Shown: piece by piece, positions 7,061 through 13,700 of the stretch
Layout of the letters: every line of letters starts with the position of its first letter
How positions within the stretch are numbered: position 1 is the first letter of the stretch
Virus record (IMG/VR): IMGVR_UViG_3300034061_005520
Coordinates: 88,677-152,676 of that record
Source: a virus
DNA: 64,000 nt
Reading direction: 5' to 3' (one strand)
Notes under the pieces: model-generated
What the model saw: the letters and a program-made list of their open reading frames with translations, nothing else
What the model was told of the DNA's origin: nothing
Databases searched by the model: none
Translations under genes and position numbers: made by a program

Positions 7061-7102
7061 GGACTTAGGGCGAGCCGGCGCCGCCCCGCTTGCCGTAAGT
7101 TG
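7061..7102. repeat. Stem-loop element, copy 4
   Basis: ACTTAGGGCGAGC pairs with GCTTGCCGTAAGT (one mismatch and a wobble) around CGGCGCCGCCCC. A partial second copy of the left arm (AAGGACTTAGGG) is at 7197-7208. Confidence 0.85.
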
Positions 7103-7236
7103 TTTGATACCAACGCTTTACGAGCAATTTCTCACGATACCATGTGTCCACTGTAGCACCTAAAGAAAACGGTTAGACGCAACAGCCGGCCAGATAAGGA
7201 CTTAGGGAAAATCGGATAATTTTCTAAACATTGCGT

Positions 7237-7265
7237 TTGACTTTTGACGATCTCTTAGGTATAAT
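7237..7265 (+). promoter_or_regulatory. Sigma70-type promoter
   Basis: TTGACT, 17-base spacer with GACGATC, TATAAT. Confidence 0.85.
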
Positions 7266-7291
7266 TCAGCATAAGAAAGAGAGAGTGAAAG

Positions 7292-7480
7292 ATGGAAAAG
7301 TTGACTGTGAGTGAAGAAATCGTTGTGGCTGCTCTGCTGAAAACCAGTGAGCAGAATATGGCTTCTCTGGTGGAAAGCGGAGTAAGTGAGAATCTGACCA
7401 AGATGCTCATTGAGGATCTGCAAACCATTCGCGTGATTCGTCGCAAGTTGGGTTTGGATGCCTACAATTATTCAAAGTAG
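7292..7480 (+). CDS. Hypothetical helical protein, 62 aa
   Basis: Start follows AAAGAGAGAGTG. All-helical, amphipathic (MEKLTVSEEIVVAALLKT; LIEDLQTIRVIRRKLG). Possible small regulator; no family recognised. Confidence 0.65.
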   Translation: MEKLTVSEEIVVAALLKTSEQNMASLVESGVSENLTKMLIEDLQTIRVIRRKLGLDAYNYSK

Positions 7481-7483
7481 GGT

Positions 7484-7513
7484 TTGACACTCACCAAAGA
7501 GTTTTGCTAGAAT
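7484..7513 (+). promoter_or_regulatory. Sigma70-type promoter lacking the CCGATA motif
   Basis: TTGACA, 18-base spacer, TAGAAT, immediately after the previous stop codon; no intervening stem-loop. Confidence 0.75.
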
Positions 7514-7536
7514 CAAACCAACACGAAAGGGAAAAC

Positions 7537-7878
7537 ATGAAACAGAAATTTGAGATTATCGAAAACGCTAAGAAACAGGCTCGTATGTGCTTTCTTGGGA
7601 TTGCGATTCCCCACCAACCCTCTCTGGCGGATGGTGAGTATGGGCCGATCAAGAGTGAGAAGGTTTTGAAGTTCAACCGCAAGGCACTTCGCAACCTTGG
7701 CAAAGTGAAGAAAGAGAAGTCCGATCCGCGATTTGTGGGTGGTGAGGATACCATGATCGTAAAGGCTGGAAAGCCGGGTTCGCAGGAACGCATTGAGGCT
7801 CTTGCCCACCAGTATGCTGCGATTCTCGCGTGTGGCGAGGAAGTTTCGCCCTTCGCGTTCAAAGGGGACGATGAATAA
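7537..7878 (+). CDS. Hypothetical protein, 113 aa
   Basis: Start follows GAAAGGGAAAAC. Basic N-terminal half (KFNRKALRNLGKVKKEKSDPRF) then a helical Ala-rich segment. Opposite-strand open frames across it are shadows. Function unknown. Confidence 0.65.
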   Translation: MKQKFEIIENAKKQARMCFLGIAIPHQPSLADGEYGPIKSEKVLKFNRKALRNLGKVKKEKSDPRFVGGEDTMIVKAGKPGSQERIEALAHQYAAILACGEEVSPFAFKGDDE

Positions 7879-7923
7879 TCGTTCACCACTGAACAAAAAA
7901 CTGAACCTAAACCCTTGCTACTA

Positions 7924-7970
7924 AAAGACTTAGAGCGAGGCCGGCGGCGAAAATTTGCTCTAAGTGCTTA
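7924..7970. repeat. Stem-loop element, copy 5
   Basis: Perfect ACTTAGAGC/GCTCTAAGT arms around GAGGCCGGCGGC; note the compensating change (A-GAGC with GCTC-T) relative to other copies, which supports a conserved paired structure. Confidence 0.9.
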
Positions 7971-8017
7971 TGTGATAACGACTTAGGAACAGAATAAAAA
8001 TCTTCTAAAGATTATGC

Positions 8018-8046
8018 TTGACTCTTGCCGATCTATACTATATAAT
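8018..8046 (+). promoter_or_regulatory. Promoter with GCCGATC spacer
   Basis: TTGACT, 17-base spacer containing GCCGATC, TATAAT. Confidence 0.9.
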
Positions 8047-8062
8047 CGAGTGTAGGAGAAAG

Positions 8063-8212
8063 ATGATGAAAACGAAGAAGAAGCCAGTAAGTGGATTTCA
8101 GAAAACGGAACTCAGGATGAAGCAAGAGACTGGTCGTGCTTTGGCTCAAGTAAAGTTTCTGGAAAAACTGTATCGTGAAACGTTGGAAAGCAAGCAAAAG
8201 GAAAACAAGTAA
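8063..8212 (+). CDS. Small basic helical protein, 49 aa
   Basis: Start ATGATG follows AGGAGAAAG. Lys-rich, probably one long helix or coiled coil (ALAQVKFLEKLYRETLESK). Stop overlaps the next start. Confidence 0.65.
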   Translation: MMKTKKKPVSGFQKTELRMKQETGRALAQVKFLEKLYRETLESKQKENK

Positions 8213-8523
8213 TGAATCATTCCGAAGCGGTTAAGATGGTTCGTGGCAAGCGTAACGCTAACCGTCGCAAGGTTGGTAATAATACTTACGCTGAGATTCT
8301 GCATGATGGTAGCGTGGGTATTATGCTGCACAGTACCTATGTGGTCAAGATTCACGAAGATGGTACTTATACACTCAATAGTGGTGGCTGGCAAACTCTG
8401 ACCACTAAGGATCGTATCAACCAGTATAGCCCACGTTATGTTTATCAAAAGAATTTTGAATGGTTTGTGAAAATTAACGACAAATCCTATCCTTTTATGG
8501 ATGGTATGGTTGTGGGAAATTGA
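8212..8523 (+). CDS. Conserved phage protein of the GGWxTLTTKxRIN type, 103 aa
   Basis: Residues 25-75 alternate beta strands: NNTYAEIL, GIMLHSTYVVKI, GTYTLNSGGWQTLTTKDRIN. I recognise the SGGW-x-TxTTKxRIN signature as one shared by many phage proteins of unknown function. Co-transcribed with the gene upstream (one-base overlap). Confidence 0.75.
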   Translation: MNHSEAVKMVRGKRNANRRKVGNNTYAEILHDGSVGIMLHSTYVVKIHEDGTYTLNSGGWQTLTTKDRINQYSPRYVYQKNFEWFVKINDKSYPFMDGMVVGN

Positions 8524-8542
8524 CGTAAAGCCTTGTCCCTAA

Positions 8543-8588
8543 AGAACTTAGGGCGAGGCCGCGCCGCCCGCCGCGTCGTAAGTCCTTA
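8543..8588. repeat. Stem-loop element, copy 6
   Basis: AAGAACTTAGGGCG...CGTCGTAAGTCCTT around GCCGCGCCGCCCG; followed by GCAACACTTTAC and an A/T tract. Confidence 0.8.
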
Positions 8589-8641
8589 TGCTGCAACACT
8601 TTACATCGACAATTTTTTTTAGATTTTTTATAGATACCCTA

Positions 8642-8669
8642 TTGACTTGGCCGATATACTCTGTATAAT
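8642..8669 (+). promoter_or_regulatory. Promoter with GCCGATA spacer
   Basis: TTGACT, 16-base spacer with GCCGATA, TATAAT. Confidence 0.9.
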
Positions 8670-8706
8670 GGTAGTATCACAAGTGAAACCCCAAAGGAAG
8701 TCAAAA

Positions 8707-8904
8707 ATGTATTCTTTCGAAGAAATCAACTCGATTCTGGATCAAATGGCCCAAGAGGGTACGATTGAGCCTATGGTCGAGCCGATTGACGATCCTAGCG
8801 TGGAAGTCAACTTTTGGGATTGGGCAGATGTTGTGGGTTGTGTGGATGATTTTGCTCCTGTCGAGATGATGGATGAAAACGGCGAAACGTGGATTGTGGA
8901 ATAG
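8707..8904 (+). CDS. Acidic hypothetical protein, 65 aa
   Basis: Start follows AAGGAAGTC. Strongly acidic with a central NFWDWADVVG segment. Could be a protein-binding inhibitor or DNA mimic, but that is only composition-based. Confidence 0.65.
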   Translation: MYSFEEINSILDQMAQEGTIEPMVEPIDDPSVEVNFWDWADVVGCVDDFAPVEMMDENGETWIVE

Positions 8905-8907
8905 GGC

Positions 8908-8936
8908 TTGACAGCCTAAAGTTTTTAGGATAGAAT
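8908..8936 (+). promoter_or_regulatory. Sigma70-type promoter
   Basis: TTGACA, 17-base spacer, TAGAAT followed by CCCGATAAC; starts right after the previous stop. Confidence 0.8.
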
Positions 8937-8966
8937 CCCGATAACACTAGTAAAGAGGAAAAAGAA

Positions 8967-9209
8967 ATGAGCCATCCTGACCCGTGCTATGATCCTGACA
9001 ACTCTTACGAGGACGATATGAACTACGACGATTACAATGATTTCAATTACGGTGAAGTTGACGCTGATGAACTGGAGAACAGTTGGGATGATTCGTATGA
9101 TGATAGTATGGATGGGGATCATGAGAGTGGCCTATCTTCCGCTGGATGGGGAACCGATGAGGATTACGGATATTATGGTGATGATACCGAAATGAATGAA
9201 GATTACTAA
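8967..9209 (+). CDS. Highly acidic protein, 80 aa
   Basis: Start follows AAGAGGAAAAAG. Almost every third residue is Asp or Glu with many Tyr and Asn; begins MSHPDPCYD like the 28-residue protein at 5429. Such composition is seen in DNA-mimic and anti-nuclease proteins, but no specific family is recognisable. Confidence 0.7.
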   Translation: MSHPDPCYDPDNSYEDDMNYDDYNDFNYGEVDADELENSWDDSYDDSMDGDHESGLSSAGWGTDEDYGYYGDDTEMNEDY

Positions 9210-9231
9210 TTTACCTTTAAGGAAAAAAGAA

Positions 9232-9459
9232 ATGAAGTGCGTTGTAACCCATACTGATACTTTTGCTGGTGAGGCTAACTACGGCTGGGTCAAGCGTTGG
9301 GAGTTTGTACCCAAGTATGATTCTCAGCGTAGCATTATTCGCAAGGCCAAGGCTTTGGCTGGCTTTACGGGTGTGAAATCTGAAACCGAAGATTATGGCG
9401 ATAGTTTCAAGATTAAGCCTCGCGGCTACAATCAAGTAATTTTCGTAGACTTCGAATAA
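9232..9459 (+). CDS. Hypothetical protein, 75 aa
   Basis: Start follows AAGGAAAAAAG. Beta/alpha pattern (MKCVVTHTDTFAGEANYGWVKRW; RSIIRKAKALAG); ends in VIFVDFE. Co-transcribed with the acidic protein before it. Confidence 0.65.
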   Translation: MKCVVTHTDTFAGEANYGWVKRWEFVPKYDSQRSIIRKAKALAGFTGVKSETEDYGDSFKIKPRGYNQVIFVDFE

Positions 9460-9483
9460 AACTCTCCGCAAACCCTTTGTGCA

Positions 9484-9532
9484 TAAGCACTTAGGGCGAG
9501 CGGGGGCCGCCGGCCTCGTCGTAACTCCTTAC
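9484..9532. repeat. Stem-loop element, copy 7 (imperfect arms)
   Basis: TAAGCACTTAGGGCGAG with CTCGTCGTAACTCCTTA; two arm mismatches. Followed by GCAACACTTTACGTC and an A/T tract. Confidence 0.75.
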
Positions 9533-9576
9533 ACAGCAACACTTTACGTCTAAAAAAATTTTTTAAAGATTTCCTC

Positions 9577-9604
9577 TTGCATTTGCCGATCTATATGGTA
9601 TGAT
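9577..9604 (+). promoter_or_regulatory. Promoter with GCCGATC spacer
   Basis: TTGCAT, 16-base spacer with GCCGATC, TATGAT. Confidence 0.8.
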
Positions 9605-9629
9605 TACAGCAGACATGAAAGGAACAATT

Positions 9630-9881
9630 ATGAGTTACAATGGCTACTCTAATTACCAGACTTGGAATGTTTGTCTGTGGATTGCTAATGATGAAGGTCT
9701 GAACGATTTTGCGGCCTCTTGCAAAGATTATGATGCTTTCAAGTCTGGCTTGCGTGAAATTGACGAAAATTCGTCTTTTGCATATGAGACACAGGATGGT
9801 GTGGCATGGAGTGATAGTGCCATAAACCTTGAGGAAATGCACGACTTTTGGGCCGAAAATTTTTCTAATGTTGAGGCTTGA
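9630..9881 (+). CDS. Conserved phage protein of the NYQTWNV type, 83 aa
   Basis: MSYNGYSNYQTWNVCLWIANDEG: the NYxTWNVxLWxxND signature is common to a family of small phage proteins of unknown function. Start at 9630 after AAAGGAACA. Its stop overlaps the next -35. Confidence 0.75.
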   Translation: MSYNGYSNYQTWNVCLWIANDEGLNDFAASCKDYDAFKSGLREIDENSSFAYETQDGVAWSDSAINLEEMHDFWAENFSNVEA

Positions 9882-9906
9882 CAACAGTCGATACATAGTG
9901 TAGACT
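9878..9906 (+). promoter_or_regulatory. Promoter, possibly leaderless
   Basis: TTGACA, 17-base spacer with GTCGATA, TAGACT; an ATG (9913) is 6 bases downstream. Confidence 0.8.
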
Positions 9907-9948
9907 TGTGATATGTTGATTGAGGGTTTTCTAACTGAAAGGGTTTTT

Positions 9949-10353
9949 ATGAACGATGTTCTTCTGTTTGGTGGTATTCTGGCTGGTGTGACTGCTGTTA
10001 TTGTGGCTGCTCTTGCCTATGCTGTTTATGGTGGTGTTCACGGTACGCTTGCATCTGCTAAGCCGGGTGAAATCTACAATTTCATCTACAAGCAGCCTTT
10101 GCAGGGCGAACCGGAGCGTTATCTTGCGAAGGTTGTGGAAGTTCACACTCTGGATGACTACTCTATTCGTAGGCTCAATGCTCGTAGTCGCTATCGTGCG
10201 AATGATCCCGAGTTTCAGCGTACTCGCCACCTTGTGACTTGCGAAATGCCCAATGGTACGGTTCGCAACTTCTATGCGGAACGTACTGAAAAGTGCCGTA
10301 GGCCGGTTGGGGCTCAGGCTCTGTTCGCTACGGGTCTGGCTCATCTTATCTAA
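9949..10353 (+). CDS. Membrane-anchored protein, 134 aa
   Basis: One N-terminal membrane helix (residues 4-29, VLLFGGILAGVTAVIVAALAYAVYGG) followed by a soluble Arg-rich domain with beta strands (YNFIYKQPL; RYLAKVVEVHTL). Start at 9949 follows GAAAGGG; a leaderless alternative at 9913 would add 12 residues. Function unknown. Confidence 0.65.
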   Translation: MNDVLLFGGILAGVTAVIVAALAYAVYGGVHGTLASAKPGEIYNFIYKQPLQGEPERYLAKVVEVHTLDDYSIRRLNARSRYRANDPEFQRTRHLVTCEMPNGTVRNFYAERTEKCRRPVGAQALFATGLAHLI

Positions 10354-10385
10354 ACTGTCTTCTTCGCCAATCGGTGAAACCCTCA

Positions 10386-10458
10386 CCCTAAGTTGTTGCT
10401 ACGGCAGCACTTAGGGCCGAGGGGCGCCGCCCGGCTCGTCGTAACTCTTTATGCTGCA
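10386..10458. repeat. Stem-loop element, copy 8
   Basis: GCACTTAGGGCCGAG...CTCGTCGTAACTCTTT with GGGCGCCGCCCGG core, then GCAACACTTTACATC. Confidence 0.75.
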
Positions 10459-10496
10459 ACACTTTACATCAAAAAATATTTTTTCAAGAAACCCTA

Positions 10497-10524
10497 TTGA
10501 CAAACCGATAATAGATAGTAGAAT
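10497..10524 (+). promoter_or_regulatory. Promoter of a non-coding transcript
   Basis: TTGACA, 16-base spacer with ACCGATA, TAGAAT. No gene starts within 500 bases downstream; an ATG overlapping the -10 cannot be translated from this transcript. Confidence 0.8.
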
Positions 10525-10530
10525 GATTGA

Positions 10531-10714
10531 AGAACAAGCAAACGCTTGTTGGTTGTGTCGGGCCGAGCAGCCGGTAAAAGCGGTAGTTGATGTCCTAGGA
10601 AACGTCTTCTACAATCGGTCCTAACAATACAAACTTTCGTGGGTCCATGCTCAGGGACTAGATTGGGATAAGCCATTACGATAAACCTCTCGTTCAGCGA
10701 AGCAATCGCCGGGG
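10531..10714 (+). ncRNA. Candidate structured non-coding RNA A
   Basis: Predicted transcript from the 10497 promoter. Hairpins visible: ACAAGC/GCTTGT near 10535-10551, and GC-rich segments around GGGCCGAGCAGCC and GATTGGGATAAGCC. G+C-rich compared with neighbouring genes and contains stops in all frames apart from a 33-codon frame whose ATG lies in the -10. 3' end unknown. No known RNA family recognised. Confidence 0.5.
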
Positions 10715-10742
10715 TTGACAACGGGCTTATACGTTGTATAGT
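10715..10742 (+). promoter_or_regulatory. Promoter of second non-coding transcript
   Basis: TTGACA, 16-base spacer, TATAGT; lacks the CCGATA motif. Confidence 0.75.
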
Positions 10743-10748
10743 AATGCC

Positions 10749-11020
10749 AATCTATGGGGGATAGCGTCCTCACCACGACCAATACAATCGGATAGGCGGA
10801 GTAACTGAGGCGCTTCATCGTATAGGTGTCCCGGCCTGTCCGAATAATACAACCAGTAACCGTTGCCTCTGATAAACTGCCTGATATTAGGTACCCGAAA
10901 GCAGTGAAGCAGCGTGGGCGGTTTCCATCAATTTTTACCTTGCTCCAAGGGTTCAGAATATCGGGGTATTGGTGGGTTATAGAATCGGATCGTAAAAGAT
11001 TCGCTGGTTTTAATACAAGG
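10749..11020 (+). ncRNA. Candidate structured RNA B or long structured leader
   Basis: Predicted transcript start near 10749. A 9-bp stem CGGATAGGC/GCCTGTCCG spans 10791-10846. The stretch continues without a convincing gene to the ATG at 11028, so it is either a separate RNA or a 280-base 5' leader of the small operon 11028-11944. No riboswitch class recognised. Confidence 0.5.
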
Positions 11021-11027
11021 AAAGCAG

Positions 11028-11165
11028 ATGAAGGTTTATGTTGTTTTTGATATGCCGGGAATTGATCCAGACTGTGAAGAAGCAGACGAGATTATCGAAG
11101 TTTTAGAAGATACTATTGACGAACTAGGATACGAGTGGTATATTGATGATGCCACAGAGGATTAA
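11028..11165 (+). CDS. Acidic hypothetical protein, 45 aa
   Basis: Start follows AAGGAAAGCAG. MKVYVVFDMPGIDPD, then an acidic helix; beta-alpha shape. First gene of a five-gene run. Confidence 0.65.
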   Translation: MKVYVVFDMPGIDPDCEEADEIIEVLEDTIDELGYEWYIDDATED

Positions 11166-11168
11166 ATA

Positions 11169-11393
11169 ATGACCGTTAACGAACTTATTGAGCAGTTGAA
11201 GAACTATCCCGGCGATATGACAGTATTGACTCTTGGGTATGAGGGTGGGTTTAATGACCTTAGCCTGAGAACTGAGGATATTGTATTCAATGTGAATGAT
11301 GAAGATAAATGGTATTATGGCCCTCATGAGTGTGTTAAGTATACTGATAGTGATATTAGTATGAAATGTGTGATTGTTGGAAGGGGTAGGTAA
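11169..11393 (+). CDS. Hypothetical protein, 74 aa
   Basis: MTVNELIEQLKNYPGDMTVLTLGYEGGFNDLS: the NELIxxLKxYPxDMxV pattern with following beta strands is common in small phage proteins of unknown function. Three bases after the previous stop. Confidence 0.75.
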   Translation: MTVNELIEQLKNYPGDMTVLTLGYEGGFNDLSLRTEDIVFNVNDEDKWYYGPHECVKYTDSDISMKCVIVGRGR

Positions 11394-11396
11394 ATA

Positions 11397-11663
11397 ATGG
11401 AGTGGCTTAGTTTTTTTGGTTATCGTCGCCCTATTAATGGCCAGAAGATTATTTATTATGGTGAGCCTATTGGGGTGTGGCGTGGAACATATAAGATAGA
11501 CCGATCTGATCCATATTGTGAGCATCTTATTTTTTGTGGCGAAGGAACTATTGGTGGTGTGGTAGATCGTATGGATGCTCCGTGGTGGATGCCAGACGAG
11601 GGACAAGACAAACCACAACCGCCTAAAAACCCATACCCGAAGGATTATCCATCTTATGACTGA
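11397..11663 (+). CDS. DUF551-like phage protein, 88 aa
   Basis: MEWLSFFGYRRPINGQKIIYYGE, then DAPWWMPDE, resembles the W-x-P-x-x-G-Q-x-V pattern with a C-terminal W.P segment of DUF551-type phage proteins. Role unknown. Confidence 0.6.
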   Translation: MEWLSFFGYRRPINGQKIIYYGEPIGVWRGTYKIDRSDPYCEHLIFCGEGTIGGVVDRMDAPWWMPDEGQDKPQPPKNPYPKDYPSYD

Positions 11664-11829
11664 AGATAGAGAAAAAGCCATGATCTATATTCTGAGTTTT
11701 TTCAGAAATAGAATGGCCGCTGTGAATAAAAACAATGTAGATAAGACTAAAGAACTAATCGGTACTCATGAGATTTCACTACCTGAACTTGTTAATAAAT
11801 ATGTGGAGTTAGTTTATGAAAATTCTTAG
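11656..11829 (+). CDS. Hypothetical helical protein, 57 aa
   Basis: Overlaps the previous gene by 8 bases; MTEDREKAMIYILSFFRNRM and LPELVNKYVELVYENS helices. No family recognised. Confidence 0.6.
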   Translation: MTEDREKAMIYILSFFRNRMAAVNKNNVDKTKELIGTHEISLPELVNKYVELVYENS

Positions 11830-11944
11830 TGATATTTGTCAGTGTGGCGAGAACAACGATATGGCCTATAGGCTAGATGATCGTGGTGTGTGGTGGTATT
11901 GGTGTGGAACTTGTGGCTGGTGGCACCTAAGTGATTGGAAATAA
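11816..11944 (+). CDS. Mini zinc-ribbon protein, 42 aa
   Basis: CQCG and CGTCGWWH give a CxC...CxxC ribbon around WWYW; 14-base overlap with the gene before. Probably binds zinc. Confidence 0.6.
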   Translation: MKILSDICQCGENNDMAYRLDDRGVWWYWCGTCGWWHLSDWK

Positions 11945-11992
11945 AGGACTTACGAACAGGGCGGCGGGGCCGATTCGTTCTAAGTTGTTATT
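11942..11992. repeat. Stem-loop element, copy 9
   Basis: ACTTACGAAC/GTTCTAAGT arms around GGGCGGCGGGGCC: different inner stem sequence yet still paired. Followed by CAACACTTTACGAC. Confidence 0.85.
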
Positions 11993-12034
11993 TCTCAACA
12001 CTTTACGACTAAAAAATTTTTTCAAGTTTCTCTC

Positions 12035-12062
12035 TTGACTTAGCCGATAATAGATGTATATT
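12035..12062 (+). promoter_or_regulatory. Promoter of a non-coding transcript
   Basis: TTGACT, 16-base spacer with GCCGATAA, TATATT; no gene before 12319. Confidence 0.75.
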
Positions 12063-12067
12063 TAACT

Positions 12068-12275
12068 CAAGACGATAGATGAGGGCCGCTGGCAGAATGA
12101 TATCAAAGAAGCCGCGGTTAAATGCAAGGCCGAGTATGGCATAACCCAATCTATCTGTCTGACCTAATCCTACGGATTTGGGCTGAGTGGGTATAGTCAG
12201 CGAATATTGGGGTACCTTATAAGCGGTGGAAGTCTAAAACGCTACTGGACGTAGGCCAGTATAGGTATCTTTTTC
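12068..12275 (+). ncRNA. Candidate structured non-coding RNA C
   Basis: GATAGAT (about 12075) and ATCTATC (about 12160) can close a long domain containing GGGCCGCTGGC and GCCGCGG segments; a second hairpin ACTGG/CCAGT lies near 12244-12261 before a CTTTTTC tract. It contains a copy of the recurring AATCCTACGGATTTG...ATAGTCAGCG element. No coding frame. Confidence 0.5.
12168..12213 (+). repeat. Recurrent CCTACGGATT-TAGTCAGCG element, copy 1
   Basis: TAATCCTACGGATTTG hairpin (AATCC-TAC-GGATT) followed about 15 bases later by ATAGTCAGCGAAT. Similar blocks occur near 20052, 21344, 22060 and 23015. Confidence 0.75.
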
Positions 12276-12283
12276 TAAAGGTA

Positions 12284-12312
12284 TTGACAAGAGTTGGTCG
12301 ATAAGGTATAGT
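12284..12312 (+). promoter_or_regulatory. Promoter giving a probable leaderless mRNA
   Basis: TTGACA, 17-base spacer with GTCGATA, TATAGT, then 6 bases to the ATG at 12319. Confidence 0.85.
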
Positions 12313-12318
12313 ATAAGT

Positions 12319-12732
12319 ATGAAACCGAAACCACTACACGCCGAAGTCCGTTTCCATCTTGGACGAGGCCAGCATTATATGCACTGGCAAATCAAGATTA
12401 TGCAGGGAAGAAGGAAGGTCGATGTTTATTATTATAATCCGGCCTACTATCAGTTGGAAATGATTGGTTGTAAGTTGGTGAATCAGCCTAATAAGGCTAA
12501 GAAGGTTCATGAGGCCGGTGTGCATGATGTTAGTGGGTGGGTGAAATGTGAGGATGTTAGAATAAATAACGAGATTGGTGTTGACAATCTTGAAAAGGTA
12601 TACTATAATCCGATTCGTGACCCACACTGGCGACGAGAAAGCGATAGCAACGAGTTTATTTGGGACGATAGCGAATACGCTACTTTAATTACACAAGGCA
12701 AACAAGTTTACGTTTTGGAAGAAAGGATTTGA
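12319..12732 (+). CDS. Hypothetical protein, 137 aa, probably leaderless
   Basis: MKPKPLHAEVRFHLGRGQHYMHWQIKI; Tyr/Asn-rich middle (VYYYNPAYYQL) and a WVKCEDVRIN strand. No family recognised. No ribosome site; start at predicted +1. Confidence 0.65.
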   Translation: MKPKPLHAEVRFHLGRGQHYMHWQIKIMQGRRKVDVYYYNPAYYQLEMIGCKLVNQPNKAKKVHEAGVHDVSGWVKCEDVRINNEIGVDNLEKVYYNPIRDPHWRRESDSNEFIWDDSEYATLITQGKQVYVLEERI

Positions 12733-12733
12733 G

Positions 12734-13105
12734 ATGATTAAGTTGGAACTGACGGTTCGTGAGGCCATGAATCTTGCGACTAACTGCAATCTGGATATTT
12801 ACGAGCGGATCGTGAACGCTTTTGAGGTTGCTCTCGGCGTGAATCAGTACCGAACGGTGACCATTACCGGTGGAATGACCACCGACAACCGGATCGCTTC
12901 CATCAAGGCTATTCGGCTTGCTACCGGATGGGGCTTGAAGGAGTCGAAGGATTGGAGCGATGAACTGATGGGTGCGTATGATTACACCCTGTGTCGTTTT
13001 GTAAACGGCAAGGGTCGTAATAGCGTGACTCTGCCCACGCCAGCAGCGGCCGAGAAGTTGCTGCGTGATCTTGTGGCTTTGGGTTGTCAGGGTTTTCTCT
13101 CATAA
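12734..13105 (+). CDS. Ribosomal L7/L12 C-terminal-domain-like protein, 123 aa
   Basis: Start follows GAAAGGATTTG. Residues 56-75 (RIASIKAIRLATGWGLKESK) match the helix-turn-helix of the bL12 C-terminal domain, in which KxxVIKxVRxxTGLGLKEAK is the factor-binding surface. The N-terminal bL12 dimer region is absent. May mimic the ribosomal stalk or be a general phage protein using this fold. Assignment from motif only. Confidence 0.6.
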   Translation: MIKLELTVREAMNLATNCNLDIYERIVNAFEVALGVNQYRTVTITGGMTTDNRIASIKAIRLATGWGLKESKDWSDELMGAYDYTLCRFVNGKGRNSVTLPTPAAAEKLLRDLVALGCQGFLS

Positions 13106-13120
13106 CCTAAACCCCTACGC

Positions 13121-13171
13121 CGTAAGCACTTACGGTAAACGGGGCCGGCCCGGCTCGACGTAACTCGTTAT
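13121..13171. repeat. Stem-loop element, copy 10
   Basis: TAAGCACTTACGG...CGACGTAACTCGTTA with GGGGCCGGCCCGG core; then CCAATGACTTAGAAC in place of the usual CAACACTTTACG. Confidence 0.75.
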
Positions 13172-13228
13172 GTACCAATGACTTAGAACAAATTTTTGGA
13201 AATCTCAAAAAATGATTCACGAATGGGG

Positions 13229-13256
13229 TTGACAGTGCCGATAACTATTGTATACT
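13229..13256 (+). promoter_or_regulatory. Promoter with GCCGATAA spacer
   Basis: TTGACA, 16-base spacer GTGCCGATAACTATTG, TATACT. Confidence 0.9.
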
Positions 13257-13317
13257 GATAGCATCACACGACAAGACGACAGCAGATGCCAAACAGCAGA
13301 AACCATCTGGCAGACTC

Positions 13318-13346
13318 TTGACAAGTGATGACTGATTAGGTAAAAT
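13318..13346 (+). promoter_or_regulatory. Second promoter in same leader
   Basis: TTGACA, 17-base spacer, TAAAAT. Lies after a CAGATG/CATCTG hairpin in the leader from the first promoter. Confidence 0.7.
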
Positions 13347-13388
13347 TGGTTTACTTGGTTCGATAACACTTTGGAAAAGGGTTTACAA

Positions 13389-13637
13389 ATGAAGAAGTTT
13401 AGTTTTGTTGTTGACGTTGTTGCCGATGAACTTGACCGTGAAGGTGTGGTTGACTCGATTCGTTCGTGCCTGAGTGATTCGCTTCCTGGCGATGTTCACG
13501 CGAATGTGAAGGCTGGGGAAATCAAGGCTTTTAGCGAGCAGGGCTACAAGGTGTGGCGTGCTAGGGTGACGGGCGTGACTGCCGAGCAGGCAGGAGATGC
13601 TCACAACGCGAAGGTGACTGCCGAGACTGTTGCCTGA
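13389..13637 (+). CDS. Hypothetical protein, 82 aa
   Basis: MKKFSFVVDVVADELDREGVVDSIRSCL, with a C-terminal KVWRARVTGVTAEQAG strand; alpha/beta fold of unknown family. Higher G+C codon choice than the 20-47 kb genes. Confidence 0.65.
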   Translation: MKKFSFVVDVVADELDREGVVDSIRSCLSDSLPGDVHANVKAGEIKAFSEQGYKVWRARVTGVTAEQAGDAHNAKVTAETVA

Positions 13638-13658
13638 GCCTAGCGTATATGCTATAAT
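13630..13658 (+). promoter_or_regulatory. Promoter for tRNA-Arg
   Basis: TTGCCT overlapping the stop codon, 17-base spacer, TATAAT. Confidence 0.65.
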
Positions 13659-13659
13659 A

Positions 13660-13700
13660 AGCCGATATGCCGCTGGTAATCTAGCGGCTATCGGTCTTTC
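13660..13700 (+). terminator. Strong hairpin before tRNA-Arg
   Basis: GCCGATATGCCGCT and AGCGGCTATCGGT pair almost fully and are followed by CTTTC. Could terminate the gene before or guide 5' processing of the tRNA. Confidence 0.6.

Noticed and set aside
7197-7212. Second left arm AAGGACTTAGGG near copy 4
   Set aside because: Lacks the right arm and core, so not counted as a separate stem-loop element.
10523-10624. 33-codon frame beginning MIEEQANACWLC
   Set aside because: Its ATG lies inside the -10 box of the only promoter, so it cannot be in the transcript as a start.
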